Shown here one piece after another: positions 18,133 through 27,166 of a DNA stretch of 64,000 nt. The stretch comes from Clostridiales bacterium UBA3678 (lineage in GTDB: Bacteria; Bacillota; Clostridia; TANB77; CAG-508): positions 85,934-149,933 of the forward strand of contig DFJF01000005.1 in assembly GCA_002372935.1 (NCBI GenBank), written 5' to 3'. The notes beneath the pieces are model-generated. The model saw nothing but the letters and a program-made list of their open reading frames with translations. It did not search any database and was not told the DNA's origin. Numbering within the stretch: position 1 is the stretch's first letter; each line of letters starts with the position of its first letter. Position numbers and translations under genes: made by a program.

Positions 18133-19242
18133 TCATTTAAAATATTCCTTTTCAATTTTTTGCGCAGTTTCTTTACAGTCAAATCCTTTACTTTTTATCA
18201 TATCCATATTATCTTGCCTTTTTATACTGCATAATTTATTAATTTTCTTTGCCCAATCTTTTGCACTTTGTTCTAATGACATTTCATAAAATGAATTAGA
18301 AACATTTATTTCGTCTGTAACATTGCTGGAAAATAATGATGGCATTCCTGTAGCTTGTGCTTCAATTCCTGTAATAGGCAACCCTTCCCATAAAGACGGC
18401 AAAACAAAAATATCTGACATAAATAATAAATAATTAACATCACTTCTATTAACTAATATTGTTACGTTACTTTCTATCTTTTCATTTTTAATTTTTTTTC
18501 TAATATTATCCAACTCAGTACCAAGTCCTCCCACAATAAATAAATGAGAATTGTTATTTATTTTTTTGAACTCTTTAAATATATCAATTAAAAATCTTTG
18601 ATTTTTTTGATAACTAAATCTCCCAATATTTATTAATACTATTTTATCTTCTACTTTGAATTTTTTTCTATATTCATTTCTCATTTTTTCATCAAACTTG
18701 TACAAATCTAATTCTATTCCATTTTTTATGATATAAAATCTATTACTATTTATTATTTCATTTGAGTACTTTCCTTCTGCTGCTTCTTTACTACATGCAA
18801 AAAATAAATCAGCATTTTTTTTAATATTTCTAAAGCAAAATTTTAAAATTTTATTTTTTAGTCCTCTTTTGCTAGCTGAATGTGAATGTACTATTACCTT
18901 CTTTATTCCTACTTTTTTTGCAATCTTTGAGCAAACATAAAGTGTAAACAAGCTTCCTGAATGAATATGTATTACGTCATATTCTGAACTTATATATTTT
19001 TTAGCAGTTTCTATTATAAATTTTTTTCTTAATTTTGAATTAAAACATTTATTATCTCCTATTATAATATCTTTCTTTTTCTCTGCTAAATCCACTAGCA
19101 TACTATTCGTTACTTCAAATGGTGTCACAAATGTAATCTTCATATTTGGAGAAAAATTTCTATACATATTTATTATAAATGCTTCTTGTCCACCATAGTT
19201 AAGTGGCTCTCCAAAAAACTCCATGACACTAATTTTTTTCAT
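18133..19242 (-). CDS. Glycosyltransferase family 4
   Basis: 369 residues. The start VMEFFGEPLNYGGQEAFIIN, YDVIHIHSG, IVHSHSASKRGLKN and LFFACSKEAAEG are typical of the EpsF/CapM-like GT4 branch; LINIGRFSYQKNQRFLIDIF and PSLWEGLPITGIEAQATGMP form the donor-binding half. It adds a sugar to the growing lipid-linked unit. It is followed four bases later by the polymerase gene. Confidence 0.91.
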   Translation of the reverse strand: MKKISVMEFFGEPLNYGGQEAFIINMYRNFSPNMKITFVTPFEVTNSMLVDLAEKKKDIIIGDNKCFNSKLRKKFIIETAKKYISSEYDVIHIHSGSLFTLYVCSKIAKKVGIKKVIVHSHSASKRGLKNKILKFCFRNIKKNADLFFACSKEAAEGKYSNEIINSNRFYIIKNGIELDLYKFDEKMRNEYRKKFKVEDKIVLINIGRFSYQKNQRFLIDIFKEFKKINNNSHLFIVGGLGTELDNIRKKIKNEKIESNVTILVNRSDVNYLLFMSDIFVLPSLWEGLPITGIEAQATGMPSLFSSNVTDEINVSNSFYEMSLEQSAKDWAKKINKLCSIKRQDNMDMIKSKGFDCKETAQKIEKEYFK

Positions 19243-19391
19243 TTATATTCCTCTTTTCTAATAAATTTAATTATTTATGATAAAAAGTCATTAAAGCACA
19301 ATAAGAAAAACAACAATCAAACAAAAATATACTATTATTAATAATATATAAATACATTGTTATCCTACCATTTCGAAATAATAATATCTTA

Positions 19392-20357
19392 TCATTGTTT
19401 TTCAATTGCTTTCGTTGTAACATATTCCACTTTTGGATAAAATTTTTTTCCTTCTTTGATTGCTTTATCTATTATATTAATTCTATTTTTTTTATCATTT
19501 TTGTTTGACTTTATAATTCTAATTTTATGTATTACTATCCTAATCTTAAATAATATCCATCCTTTAATTCCTTCTCTTCTATAAAGTACTACATCATTTC
19601 TATATAAATATTTAAATCTATTTAATCTATCTCCATCAACACTGGCTATTGATGCTCCATCGTTTAACCTTGACTTATGTGTAACCACACTGTCAGATAT
19701 ATAGTAGCATTTATATTTTCTTGAAATTCTTCTTGTATACTCCCAATCATCAGTCCAAATAAAAAATTCTTTAATTGGTAGTCCCATATCTTCAACAATT
19801 CTAGTTGGAACAAAAAGTGAAACGAAAGAAGCCATTGCTATACTCTGATAATTTTTATCAAAATCTTTTAACCATTTTGCAAATTTTTCTTTTTGAATAT
19901 TCATTTTGCATATTGAATTATCTTTCCATAAAACTTTGCTAGATAAAAATCCATACTGGTTCTTTAATCTTTCATTTGCCTTTATCAAGTTTTTTAAAGA
20001 ATCTTGATGAACAATGCAATCATCATCCATTAGCCACATATAATCACATCCAATTTTATATGCTTCTTTCATTCCAAAATTAAATCCCCCTGCTCCACCA
20101 AGATTAGACCCTGTATTAACATAATGAACTTTATTATTTTTAAGTTCATTATAGATATGTTCTTTTGTTCCATCTGTGCTTGCGTTGTCTACAACTAATA
20201 TATCACAATTATTATAATCTTGCTTTAATAAAGCATCAATGCATTCTTTTAATAATTCTTTTCGATTATAAGTTACAACAACTGCAACAACTTTTTCTTC
20301 TTTTTTAGTTTTATCTATATTCTTTTCTAAAAAATCTTGCTCAAAAGCTTTTTTCAT
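19392..20357 (-). CDS. Glycosyltransferase family 2, galactofuranosyltransferase-like
   Basis: GT-A inverting transferase. VVAVVVTYNRKELLKECI, VDNASTDGT, NLGGAGGFNFGMKEA and the metal-binding WLMDDDC are clear. The NLGGAGGF block and the later WTDDWEYTRRI are what GlfT/rhamnosyl-type enzymes show, which fits the glf gene in the operon; the exact sugar is inferred. The ATG at 20357 has GGAAAG upstream and overlaps the preceding gene by 17 bases. A TTG four codons earlier is less likely. Confidence 0.9.
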   Translation of the reverse strand: MKKAFEQDFLEKNIDKTKKEEKVVAVVVTYNRKELLKECIDALLKQDYNNCDILVVDNASTDGTKEHIYNELKNNKVHYVNTGSNLGGAGGFNFGMKEAYKIGCDYMWLMDDDCIVHQDSLKNLIKANERLKNQYGFLSSKVLWKDNSICKMNIQKEKFAKWLKDFDKNYQSIAMASFVSLFVPTRIVEDMGLPIKEFFIWTDDWEYTRRISRKYKCYYISDSVVTHKSRLNDGASIASVDGDRLNRFKYLYRNDVVLYRREGIKGWILFKIRIVIHKIRIIKSNKNDKKNRINIIDKAIKEGKKFYPKVEYVTTKAIEKQ

Positions 20358-21162
20358 ATTTCTTTCCAAAAAACTTTGCTTTTAAAAAGCTTGTTCCTTT
20401 CTTCCACCAATTTATTTTTTCCATATCAATTACCTTAACTTCAGTATATTTCAACCCTTTTGTATTAATCCATACATCTAAAAGCAATTCTGAAACTCTT
20501 CCATAAAACCTTGCATGAAAAGTATCATAATTGTTTTGCTGATTTTTCATTCTTTTTTCAAGTTCAAATAAAATAGCAAAAAGCCATTCACAATACTCAT
20601 TCAAAATTTCTTTTTTCATTATAAACATATTAAACATGTGTGCTGATGTTCTTGTATGAAGCTTTTCAAATTCTTCTAAATATTCAGGGGATTTCTCTGC
20701 AATTATTTTTTGTACTTCATTTAATGGCTCCACATACATTGTATGTTCATAATGTGAATAAAGATTTTCTATATAATAATTTCTTTTTTTAGGTAAAATA
20801 ATATCATTATTATTTAATAATTCATTAACCTGTTTTTTATTTAATACTACATTAAATTTCTCATCAGTTGTTTTTGGAATATGTTTGCTTTCAGAAAAAT
20901 ATCTTCTATAATGCACCAAGCCTATATAGTCATTTTTTAAATTCTTCCAAGCCCAATATAATCCTGTTAATTCACAAAAATATGGATTTTTTATAGAAAT
21001 ATTATCTCCTGTATTATCTTGATAATCAAATCCTTCTATTTTTCCATTTTTTTCAGCATTAACTTGTAATGGAATATATATATCATCTTTTGGCATTTGA
21101 TATTTCTTATGAGTAGCAACTATTATCTTTACATCCTTATCATTTTCTGCTTTTACATTCAT
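20341..21162 (-). CDS. DUF4422 capsule glycosyltransferase-like protein
   Basis: 273 residues. KIIVATHKKYQMPKDDIYIP, the block CELTGLYWAWKN, YIGLVHYRRYF and the later HMFNMFIMKK are the conserved blocks of DUF4422, a family found in capsule and lipopolysaccharide clusters and thought to be glycosyltransferases. It starts at an ATG with GGGAG upstream and lies just after the initiating sugar transferase, so it may add the second sugar. Confidence 0.88.
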   Translation of the reverse strand: MNVKAENDKDVKIIVATHKKYQMPKDDIYIPLQVNAEKNGKIEGFDYQDNTGDNISIKNPYFCELTGLYWAWKNLKNDYIGLVHYRRYFSESKHIPKTTDEKFNVVLNKKQVNELLNNNDIILPKKRNYYIENLYSHYEHTMYVEPLNEVQKIIAEKSPEYLEEFEKLHTRTSAHMFNMFIMKKEILNEYCEWLFAILFELEKRMKNQQNNYDTFHARFYGRVSELLLDVWINTKGLKYTEVKVIDMEKINWWKKGTSFLKAKFFGKKYEKSF

Positions 21163-21198
21163 AATTCACTACTCCCTTTCCAATTAATCCACAATTTA

Positions 21199-21943
21199 TT
21201 ATTTTGCTCCATCTTTCTTAAAGACTACCGCAAATGTTTTAAAAAATATCTTCATATCAAGTTTAAAAGATTGATGGTCTGCATAATAAAGCTCCATTTG
21301 CCTTCTTTCATCATAAGTTGTATTGCTTCTTCCGGTTAACAGCCCAATATCCAGTAATTCCAGGCTTTACACTCAAAAATTTTTTTCTTTCATCTTCATT
21401 ATTATACATACACATTTCCTCATCTATTATTGGTCTAGGTCCAATTAAGCTCATTGTTCCATTTAGTAAATTTATAAGTTGTGGTAACTCATCTAAACTT
21501 GTTTCTCTTAAAAATCTTCCTGTCTTAGTTATTCTTGGATCATTTTCGAGTTTTCTGGTTTCTTCCCATTCTTTTTTTGCATCAGAATTTGAGTCTAAAT
21601 ATTCTTGTAATTTCTTGTCAGCACCTATTACCATTGTTCTGTATTTGTATATTTTAAAATGATTCCCATTCTTTCCAACTCTTAGTTGTGTATAAAAAAC
21701 AGGTCCATCTTCTTTATTTATTTTTTTCATAATCCATACTATCAATGTTATAGGTATTAATAAAATTGTTCCAACTAAACCTATAATCAAGTCTATTATT
21801 CTTTTGAATAATAACCATATATAGGGTTTACGTATTTCTTCTCTTTCGATTCTTTTCTCTTTTGTCTTTTTATCAGTAATAACATCACTTGCGCCTAGTA
21901 TATTCTCAGCCATAACAACATTTTTTCCATTTATAACTTCCAT
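21199..21943 (-). CDS. Initiating sugar-phosphate transferase (PglC/WcaJ type), interrupted by a frameshift
   Basis: Transfers a sugar phosphate to undecaprenyl phosphate to start each repeat unit. One N-terminal span, then VFYTQLRVGKNG, FKIYKYRTM, RFLRETSLDELPQLIN and SLIGPRP are the family signature. The frame ends early at 21311 (GYWAVNRKKQYNL). Removing one C near 21333 (AACCGGAAG to AACGGAAG) restores NGRSNTTYDERRQMELYY and the normal end FKKDGAK with a stop at 21199. So the gene is either truncated by about 35 residues or the sequence holds an insertion error. Start at 21943, with GGGGGA upstream. Confidence 0.85.
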
Positions 21944-21988
21944 TTTTTCCCCCAACAATAAATGTTTCATTAATAAGCATTTTTAATT

Positions 21989-23308
21989 TTATCTATATCC
22001 AGTTTTTGTTATAATTGCATTACTTATTTCCCTTACCTTACTAGAAACACTGTAGTCCTCATCACCATAAACTTCTTGATGTAATTTTTTAACATTTGAT
22101 TCTAATGTTACTGGTACTCCATACCATCTATCTAATGTTATTCCTTTTGTTTCATAAGGCCATCCAATGCTTTCTGTAATTGAATATGTTGCAAGTGTTG
22201 GCAATAGCGAAATAATCTCATTTGAGCTAATATTTGTATAAACTTTTGGCAAAATTGTCTTTGCTAAACCATTTAACTCACTCACACTCATTTTTTTAGC
22301 TTTATTAGCTATTGCAGTTAATACTGTTCTCATTCTTTCAGTTCTTTTGTAATCTCCTCCAGCTGTATATCTTATTCTTGCATAAGCTAATGCTTGAACT
22401 CCATCTAAATTCTGAGTTCCAGTTTTTGTTATATGACTTGAAGAAGTTTTCAAAATTTGATTGTTTGCATCTATATAGTCATTTATATATTTAATTTCAT
22501 CACTTTCAATTGTAATGTCAACCCCATCAACAGCATTTACAATATCAACTAATGAGTTAAAGTTAACGGTTGCAAATTCTTTTACATCTAAATCCATATT
22601 TGTATTTATTGTACTCATAGAAAGAGCTGCTCCACCATAAGCATAAGCATGTGTTAATTTGTCTAATTTTGTATTTCCTTTTTCATTAATTCTAACATAA
22701 GTATCTCTATATACTGAAACTAATTTTACCTTTTTGTTTTCTTGATCTATTATAGCTAAAATAATACAGTCACTTCTTGTTCCACTTTCAAGCTGATCTT
22801 CTCTGCTATCTACTCCATATAGAGCTATTGTTCTGTAACCTTTTAATGATTCTTCAACTCCATCATTTACCTCAATTGAATTTTCATCTACATCTACATG
22901 TTGCATTGTATCTAAAGAATTTTTTAAATATATATAAGCTCCAACTCCAACTCCACATGCTAATAATATAAGTATTAATAGTATAATTCCTAAAACTTTA
23001 AAAAACTTTTTAACACCACTTGTCTTTTTCTTTTCTCTCATTTTTTTCGCTTCCTTTTGTTTTTTTCTTCTATCTTCATAGTTATTTCGACTTTCTTCTA
23101 TATTATATTGATTATTTAGATCAGAAGTGACATTTATATTATCATCATAATTTAATTCATAACTTTTATTTGCATTTTCTCGACTTAATCCATATTTCTT
23201 GTTTAATCTTTCATCAAAACTTGCTTTTTGTGCTTGAATTTCTCTTTTTTTTCTTCTTTCGTACTCCTTCATTTCACTTCTATCCATACTATGTTTACCT
23301 TTTGCCAT
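21989..23308 (-). CDS. LytR-CpsA-Psr (LCP) family ligase
   Basis: LCP enzymes attach undecaprenyl-linked capsule or teichoic polymers to peptidoglycan outside the membrane. About 115 charged cytosolic residues (many Lys/Arg/Glu, likely coiled coil) precede one span (LGIILLILILLACGVGVGAY). The LCP domain shows LYGVDSRE, GTRSDCIILAIID, LVSVYRDTYV, KLTHAYAYGG and QALAYARIRYTAGGDYKRTERM, including the arginines that bind the polyprenyl phosphate. The ATG at 23308 has GGGAGG at good spacing. It is the first gene of the capsule operon. Confidence 0.94.
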   Translation of the reverse strand: MAKGKHSMDRSEMKEYERRKKREIQAQKASFDERLNKKYGLSRENANKSYELNYDDNINVTSDLNNQYNIEESRNNYEDRRKKQKEAKKMREKKKTSGVKKFFKVLGIILLILILLACGVGVGAYIYLKNSLDTMQHVDVDENSIEVNDGVEESLKGYRTIALYGVDSREDQLESGTRSDCIILAIIDQENKKVKLVSVYRDTYVRINEKGNTKLDKLTHAYAYGGAALSMSTINTNMDLDVKEFATVNFNSLVDIVNAVDGVDITIESDEIKYINDYIDANNQILKTSSSHITKTGTQNLDGVQALAYARIRYTAGGDYKRTERMRTVLTAIANKAKKMSVSELNGLAKTILPKVYTNISSNEIISLLPTLATYSITESIGWPYETKGITLDRWYGVPVTLESNVKKLHQEVYGDEDYSVSSKVREISNAIITKTGYR

Positions 23309-23346
23309 TTCATTTCCTCCCAAGCAGAATATAATTTTTCTCATTA

Positions 23347-23375
23347 AGAATATCATTTATTTAATAAAAATTCAA
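23347..23375 (-). promoter_or_regulatory. Probable promoter of the capsule operon
   Basis: Minus strand TTGAAT (23370-23375), 17 bp, TATTCT (23347-23352), about 40 bases ahead of the LCP start codon. The -10 is weak. Confidence 0.45.
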
Positions 23376-23465
23376 CCCTTTTTTACATTTTTTTTTTATT
23401 TTCTCCTTAAAATCCTTGAAACACTTTATAAATTCCCATATAACGATTTTTCAACAAATCAAAAT

Positions 23466-23539
23466 TGTTATATATCTGTAACACTTTTGTAACAATTTTG
23501 TTATAGTTTTTTATATAAATTTGTGTTAAAATATATAGT
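23466..23539 (+). promoter_or_regulatory. Four WalR-like half-sites and a weak promoter for the plus-strand gene
   Basis: TGTTAT (23466), TGTAAC (23477), TGTAAC (23488) and TGTTAT (23499) match TGTWAH with an exact 11-bp step. Downstream are a poor -35 TTATAT (23511-23516) and TATAGT (23534-23539) 17 bp apart, the pattern expected when an activator replaces a good -35. Confidence 0.7.
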
Positions 23540-23567
23540 GAATATTTTTACGAAGGAGAACATAAAA

Positions 23568-24611
23568 ATGACTTCAAATTTATACTATACTGATTTAAAT
23601 TTTTTAAATAAATATTTTTCAACAAGAGAATTTGATTTTATAAATGATGTTCCACTTGGAAATCAAAATCTTGATAAGTTAATAGATAAAGAAACAAAAG
23701 TAAGAGACACAATAGTAGAATTTATAAATAATTTGGATTCATCCACTCCACAGCTAGATGCTTCAGTTTCTAGTATTTCGCTACTTACTGAACTTCAGGA
23801 TATATTTAATAAAATAAATGACAACCTAAAAATGATGAATAAATTAAAAATAGATTTTTCAAAAATTTCTGAACAAATTGTAAATTTATTAATAAAAATT
23901 GAATCATCAAAAGATCAACCAGAAATTTATTATCCACAAATACAAGAAATCAAAGAGATGATAAATTCGTATACAAAACAAAACAATGAAACAAAATCTA
24001 AAATAACATTAAATGATATAAAAATAGATGCTTTTTTAAAAAGAGATTCTGTAAAAAAACTCTTCGTAGTTTTTGGTATGGAGCCTTTAAACAATATAGA
24101 ATTTGACTTTAACATTTCTCAAAAAGGCAGTACAAACAACTATTTAAAGGATAATTCAAACATAAATAAACATTTAAATGAATATTCAGATGATATTCCT
24201 AAAGAAAATAATGTTTTAAGAGTTTCAGAAAAAGCAAACAAAGTATATCTACCATACTCTAAATCAGAACTTTCTTTATATTTAGAGCAATATCCCGAAT
24301 CATACCATTCTTTAGGTGAAGTTGTAAAAAAAGAATTTATTTTACCATTAGACTATTACATGAAACACCCTGTTGTTGCAAGGTTTAGAGAAACATATTC
24401 TCTTATAAAAGATAGAGAATCAAAATCTGTAATTGATGGTCTAAAATATGCTTTTAGTTTAATGTTTAAATATGAACTAAACCCAGTAATTATCGCTGCT
24501 TGTAAAACTCAAGAACAACTTGAAAATTATCTTGATTGCTTAAATAGAAATAAATTGGATGAATTCAAAGATTTTGAAATTAAATTCGAGGTTTCTATGA
24601 GAAAAAAATAA
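23568..24611 (+). CDS. Unknown protein with a WalR-type promoter
   Basis: About 347 residues, not recognised. No signal peptide or span. Residues 1-170 look helical and include heptad-like stretches, followed by an Asn-rich linker. The last 120 residues look like a compact domain (VYLPYSKSELSLYLEQYPES, then HPVVARFRETYSLIKDRES). The ATG at 23568 has AAGGAG upstream; a longer reading from 23523 overlaps the promoter. It is the only long plus-strand gene before rplM, divergent from the capsule operon. Confidence 0.78.
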   Translation: MTSNLYYTDLNFLNKYFSTREFDFINDVPLGNQNLDKLIDKETKVRDTIVEFINNLDSSTPQLDASVSSISLLTELQDIFNKINDNLKMMNKLKIDFSKISEQIVNLLIKIESSKDQPEIYYPQIQEIKEMINSYTKQNNETKSKITLNDIKIDAFLKRDSVKKLFVVFGMEPLNNIEFDFNISQKGSTNNYLKDNSNINKHLNEYSDDIPKENNVLRVSEKANKVYLPYSKSELSLYLEQYPESYHSLGEVVKKEFILPLDYYMKHPVVARFRETYSLIKDRESKSVIDGLKYAFSLMFKYELNPVIIAACKTQEQLENYLDCLNRNKLDEFKDFEIKFEVSMRKK

Positions 24612-24963
24612 AAAAGAGATATCTAAAGGAGAACTTAAATAAGGACAAAATTGTTCTTATTTGGAAGAGTTAAATAATAAAAATTTTAATTTAAAGGAAT
24701 ATCGTGAAATTAAAATAAATGAAATTGGAACAGAAAGTAAGGCTGGAAAGATTAAACAATATAGCTAAAAAAAACAATATAGTATTTTGCAAGATAGTAA
24801 GGGAATTAAAAAAAATGAAATGTTAGATGACAATAATACTAAACTATTGAATAATTCTTAAACAGAATACCACATTATATACTAATCAAGAATGTCATTA
24901 CTGATTAGTCGGTAACAGAAAGTGAGTAAATTTTACTCACTCTTAACTAGAGGATATAATTTT
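24612..24963 (+). pseudogene. Decayed coding remnant with a hairpin at its end
   Basis: No intact gene. On the plus strand, two short open stretches (about 24653-24766 and 24777-24860) have coding-like composition (YLEELNNKNFNLKEYREIKI; DSKGIKKNEMLDDNNTK) broken by stops, as in a decayed gene of unknown identity. A 10-bp perfect hairpin, AGTGAGTAAA with TTTACTCACT, lies at about 24923-24943 between this remnant and the convergent gene ending at 24964. Confidence 0.4.
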
Positions 24964-25602
24964 TTACTTTAAGTATTCCTCTATAAAATCCTTTATATTT
25001 ATATATTCCAATATATAATCTTCATTAGAATACTTATCTATATCTTTTTTGTGCATTATATAATAGTTTTTAACTTTTTCCTGTATTCTTTTTGTTGCAT
25101 CATCAAAATTTGGAGAATTATCATATGGAGATCCATAATATTTAATTTCTTCAGGTTTTATTTTTGACATCATATATTTGATAATTTCAAATCTAGAAAA
25201 TATTAAATTGTTGTTATTTTTATTTTTTAATATGCAAACATTTAACATTTTTGGTAATATAATTCTATTTGTACATCCGTTTTCAAAGTTTCTTTCATTT
25301 TTTATATTAGTGCCATCAAATTGTAAATACACACCATCTTTTAAGTAATCACATAAATTATTTGATTTCTTTACTTTATTTTCTATATCTTTGTCTTTAA
25401 GTTTAGTTTTTCCGCTTTTTATATCATTATATACTATATTAAAATCAACAAATAAAGCTATACATCCTTCAAATCCTTCTGAGAAAAAAACTTTAACTTT
25501 TTCATCATTAACTAGTTTACTATTATTTTCATTTCTTGGTGTTAATCCTGATTCACTAATAGATATAATTCTATCAAATGTTGTCATATGATAATAATAC
25601 AT
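24964..25602 (-). CDS. Unknown protein, possible ADP-ribosyltransferase-like fold
   Basis: 212 residues, not recognised with confidence. The start YHMTTFDRIISISESGLTPR follows the pattern of KptA/DarT-like proteins (His-Thr near the start, Ile...Gly-Leu-x-Pro-Arg), and VFFSEGFEGCIALFVDF follows with a charged linker; this is only a weak resemblance. No membrane span. It stands alone, flanked by a decayed gene and a structured RNA. The ribosome site (GTGAGATGAT) is weak. Confidence 0.65.
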   Translation of the reverse strand: MYYYHMTTFDRIISISESGLTPRNENNSKLVNDEKVKVFFSEGFEGCIALFVDFNIVYNDIKSGKTKLKDKDIENKVKKSNNLCDYLKDGVYLQFDGTNIKNERNFENGCTNRIILPKMLNVCILKNKNNNNLIFSRFEIIKYMMSKIKPEEIKYYGSPYDNSPNFDDATKRIQEKVKNYYIMHKKDIDKYSNEDYILEYINIKDFIEEYLK

Positions 25603-25674
25603 ATCATCATCTCACTTTCGAATTTTTATATATGAAATATTTTATCATAAAACAGAACATTATACAATTTATTT

Positions 25675-25930
25675 TTATATCTCTCCGATAGAAACCCAAC
25701 TAGGCATCTTTGTAGACGATTGTCTGAAAGTGTCATAGTGGGTTACACACTTTGAAAAAGTTGTGTAATTGCTTCGTAGATTTGCCATAGTAGATACTCC
25801 ATTAATCAAAGTAAACATATATTATAAAAGAAAAAAGCATAGTATCAACTACACCGTTTAAAAGCCTTAGGAGCATTTTTAATAAGAATTGTCCTTATTA
25901 AAATGCTCCTAAGTCTCTCTTTTTTTTTTG
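25675..25930 (+). ncRNA. Candidate structured non-coding RNA with its own terminator
   Basis: Four helices can be drawn on the plus strand. A long hairpin lies at 25693-25744 (AACCC with GGGTT outside, then GGCAT, CTTT and AGAC with their partners around a GATT loop). A second hairpin is at 25743-25769. A stem pairs TAGTAGATACT (25788-25798) with AGTATCAACTA (25841-25851), one mismatch. A terminator has 14-bp arms 25866-25879 and 25900-25913 plus a T-rich tail to 25929. No reading frame spans it and no plus-strand gene follows. I do not match it to tmRNA, SRP RNA or RNase P; the exact 5' end is uncertain. Confidence 0.6.
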
Positions 25931-26003
25931 AAAATATGTTAAATAAAAAAAGTTCTAAAAATTTCTTTTTTATATCTTAACAATATCAAATTAAAATAAT
26001 ATT

Positions 26004-26513
26004 CTAAATTAATTTTTTTATATCCTCATCTTTTTTTAGCCTTTGACTTAAAAAATGATATGCTCTTTTATCTTGATTTACTGCTATTGTTGCAATTTCT
26101 TTATTATCTCTTAATCTATAACTAGCATATTTTATAATCAATCCTTTATTAGAAACTGCTTTTTTAACAATTTCATCATCATCTCTTATTTCTTCACTTG
26201 CAAAATATAATGTTTGCCCATAAGTTTCCACACTTTTTTCTATCACATCTCTATCAGCTTTTAATCTTTCTGAAGCATAGCATGCTGTCCAAGGTGCTTT
26301 TTCTATAGCCATCATAACAATTTCTTTATCATTTTTTAAATTATCACTCACAAACTCCAATGCTTCTCCATCTTGATTTAAAGCTATTTTTACAACATCT
26401 CTATCATTTTTCAAATCATCACTTGCAAAATCTAAATACTTTCCTCTTTCACTTACTGCTTTAATAATAAATTCTTTGTTATCTGCATTTTGTTTTATTT
26501 CTTCTATATCCAT
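26004..26513 (-). CDS. DUF4116 repeat protein
   Basis: 169 residues made of about five tandem units of 25-26 residues with the pattern Asp-x-Glu-Ile-Val-x-x-Ala-(Val/Ile)...(Ala/Leu)-x-x-(Phe/Tyr)-(Ala/Val)-Ser-(Asp/Glu)-x-(Leu/Ile)-(Lys/Arg), such as FVSDNLKNDKEIVMMAI and FASEEIRDDDEIVKKAV. This is the DUF4116 pattern. The function of the family is unknown; the repeats suggest an alpha-helical scaffold. It is separated by 78 bp from the transglycosylase gene. Confidence 0.85.
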   Translation of the reverse strand: MDIEEIKQNADNKEFIIKAVSERGKYLDFASDDLKNDRDVVKIALNQDGEALEFVSDNLKNDKEIVMMAIEKAPWTACYASERLKADRDVIEKSVETYGQTLYFASEEIRDDDEIVKKAVSNKGLIIKYASYRLRDNKEIATIAVNQDKRAYHFLSQRLKKDEDIKKLI

Positions 26514-26591
26514 ATTTGTCGCCTCTTTTTATATTTTAATTAAGTAAGAATTTTAAATATATTTAAAATTCTATAATAATAGTAACAAAGA

Positions 26592-27164
26592 CTATTCATA
26601 TAATTTTATATACACATTATAATCATTCAAAATTTTCCTCACATAATTATTAGTCTCTTTATATGGAATATTTTCAACATCTTTTCCATCTTTTCTTATG
26701 GTTCCATTAGAAATCCACGAATCCACATTCCCACTTCCAGCATTATATGCAGCAAGTGCAAGAGATGTGCAATTATCATACTTTTTCATAAGTCTAGAAA
26801 TATAATTAGTACCAAGTTTTATATTTATTTCTGGATCAAACAAATCATCATTATCTATCTTCATATCAAGTTTTTTTGCTATTTCTTGCCCTGTAGAATC
26901 CATAAGTTGCATTAGCCCTTTTGCACCTTTACTAGATTTTGCATTTGCATCAAAATTGCTTTCAGCCTTGATAGTAGCATAAATCAGATATTTATCTACT
27001 TCATATTTTTTTGCATATTTTTCTACATAATCACTATATTTAATTACATATATTTTTTTCAAAAATACTTCTCTATTTTGGAAACCATAGTAAAATACAG
27101 CCACCAAAATAACAAGCATTATAAGTAGTCTAAGTAATTTTTTCAAAATAACTCTCCATTTCAT
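26592..27164 (-). CDS. Lytic transglycosylase (SLT domain)
   Basis: Cleaves peptidoglycan between MurNAc and GlcNAc, acting outside the membrane. One N-terminal span (LLRLLIMLVILVAVFYYGF) anchors or exports it. The catalytic Glu is in YATIKAESNFD, followed by SSKGAKGLMQLM, DPEINIKLGTNYI and ALAAYNAGSGNVD, the SLT family blocks. The ATG at 27164 directly follows the polA stop with no clear ribosome site, so translation is probably coupled to polA. Confidence 0.93.
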   Translation of the reverse strand: MKWRVILKKLLRLLIMLVILVAVFYYGFQNREVFLKKIYVIKYSDYVEKYAKKYEVDKYLIYATIKAESNFDANAKSSKGAKGLMQLMDSTGQEIAKKLDMKIDNDDLFDPEINIKLGTNYISRLMKKYDNCTSLALAAYNAGSGNVDSWISNGTIRKDGKDVENIPYKETNNYVRKILNDYNVYIKLYE

Positions 27165-27166
27165 TT

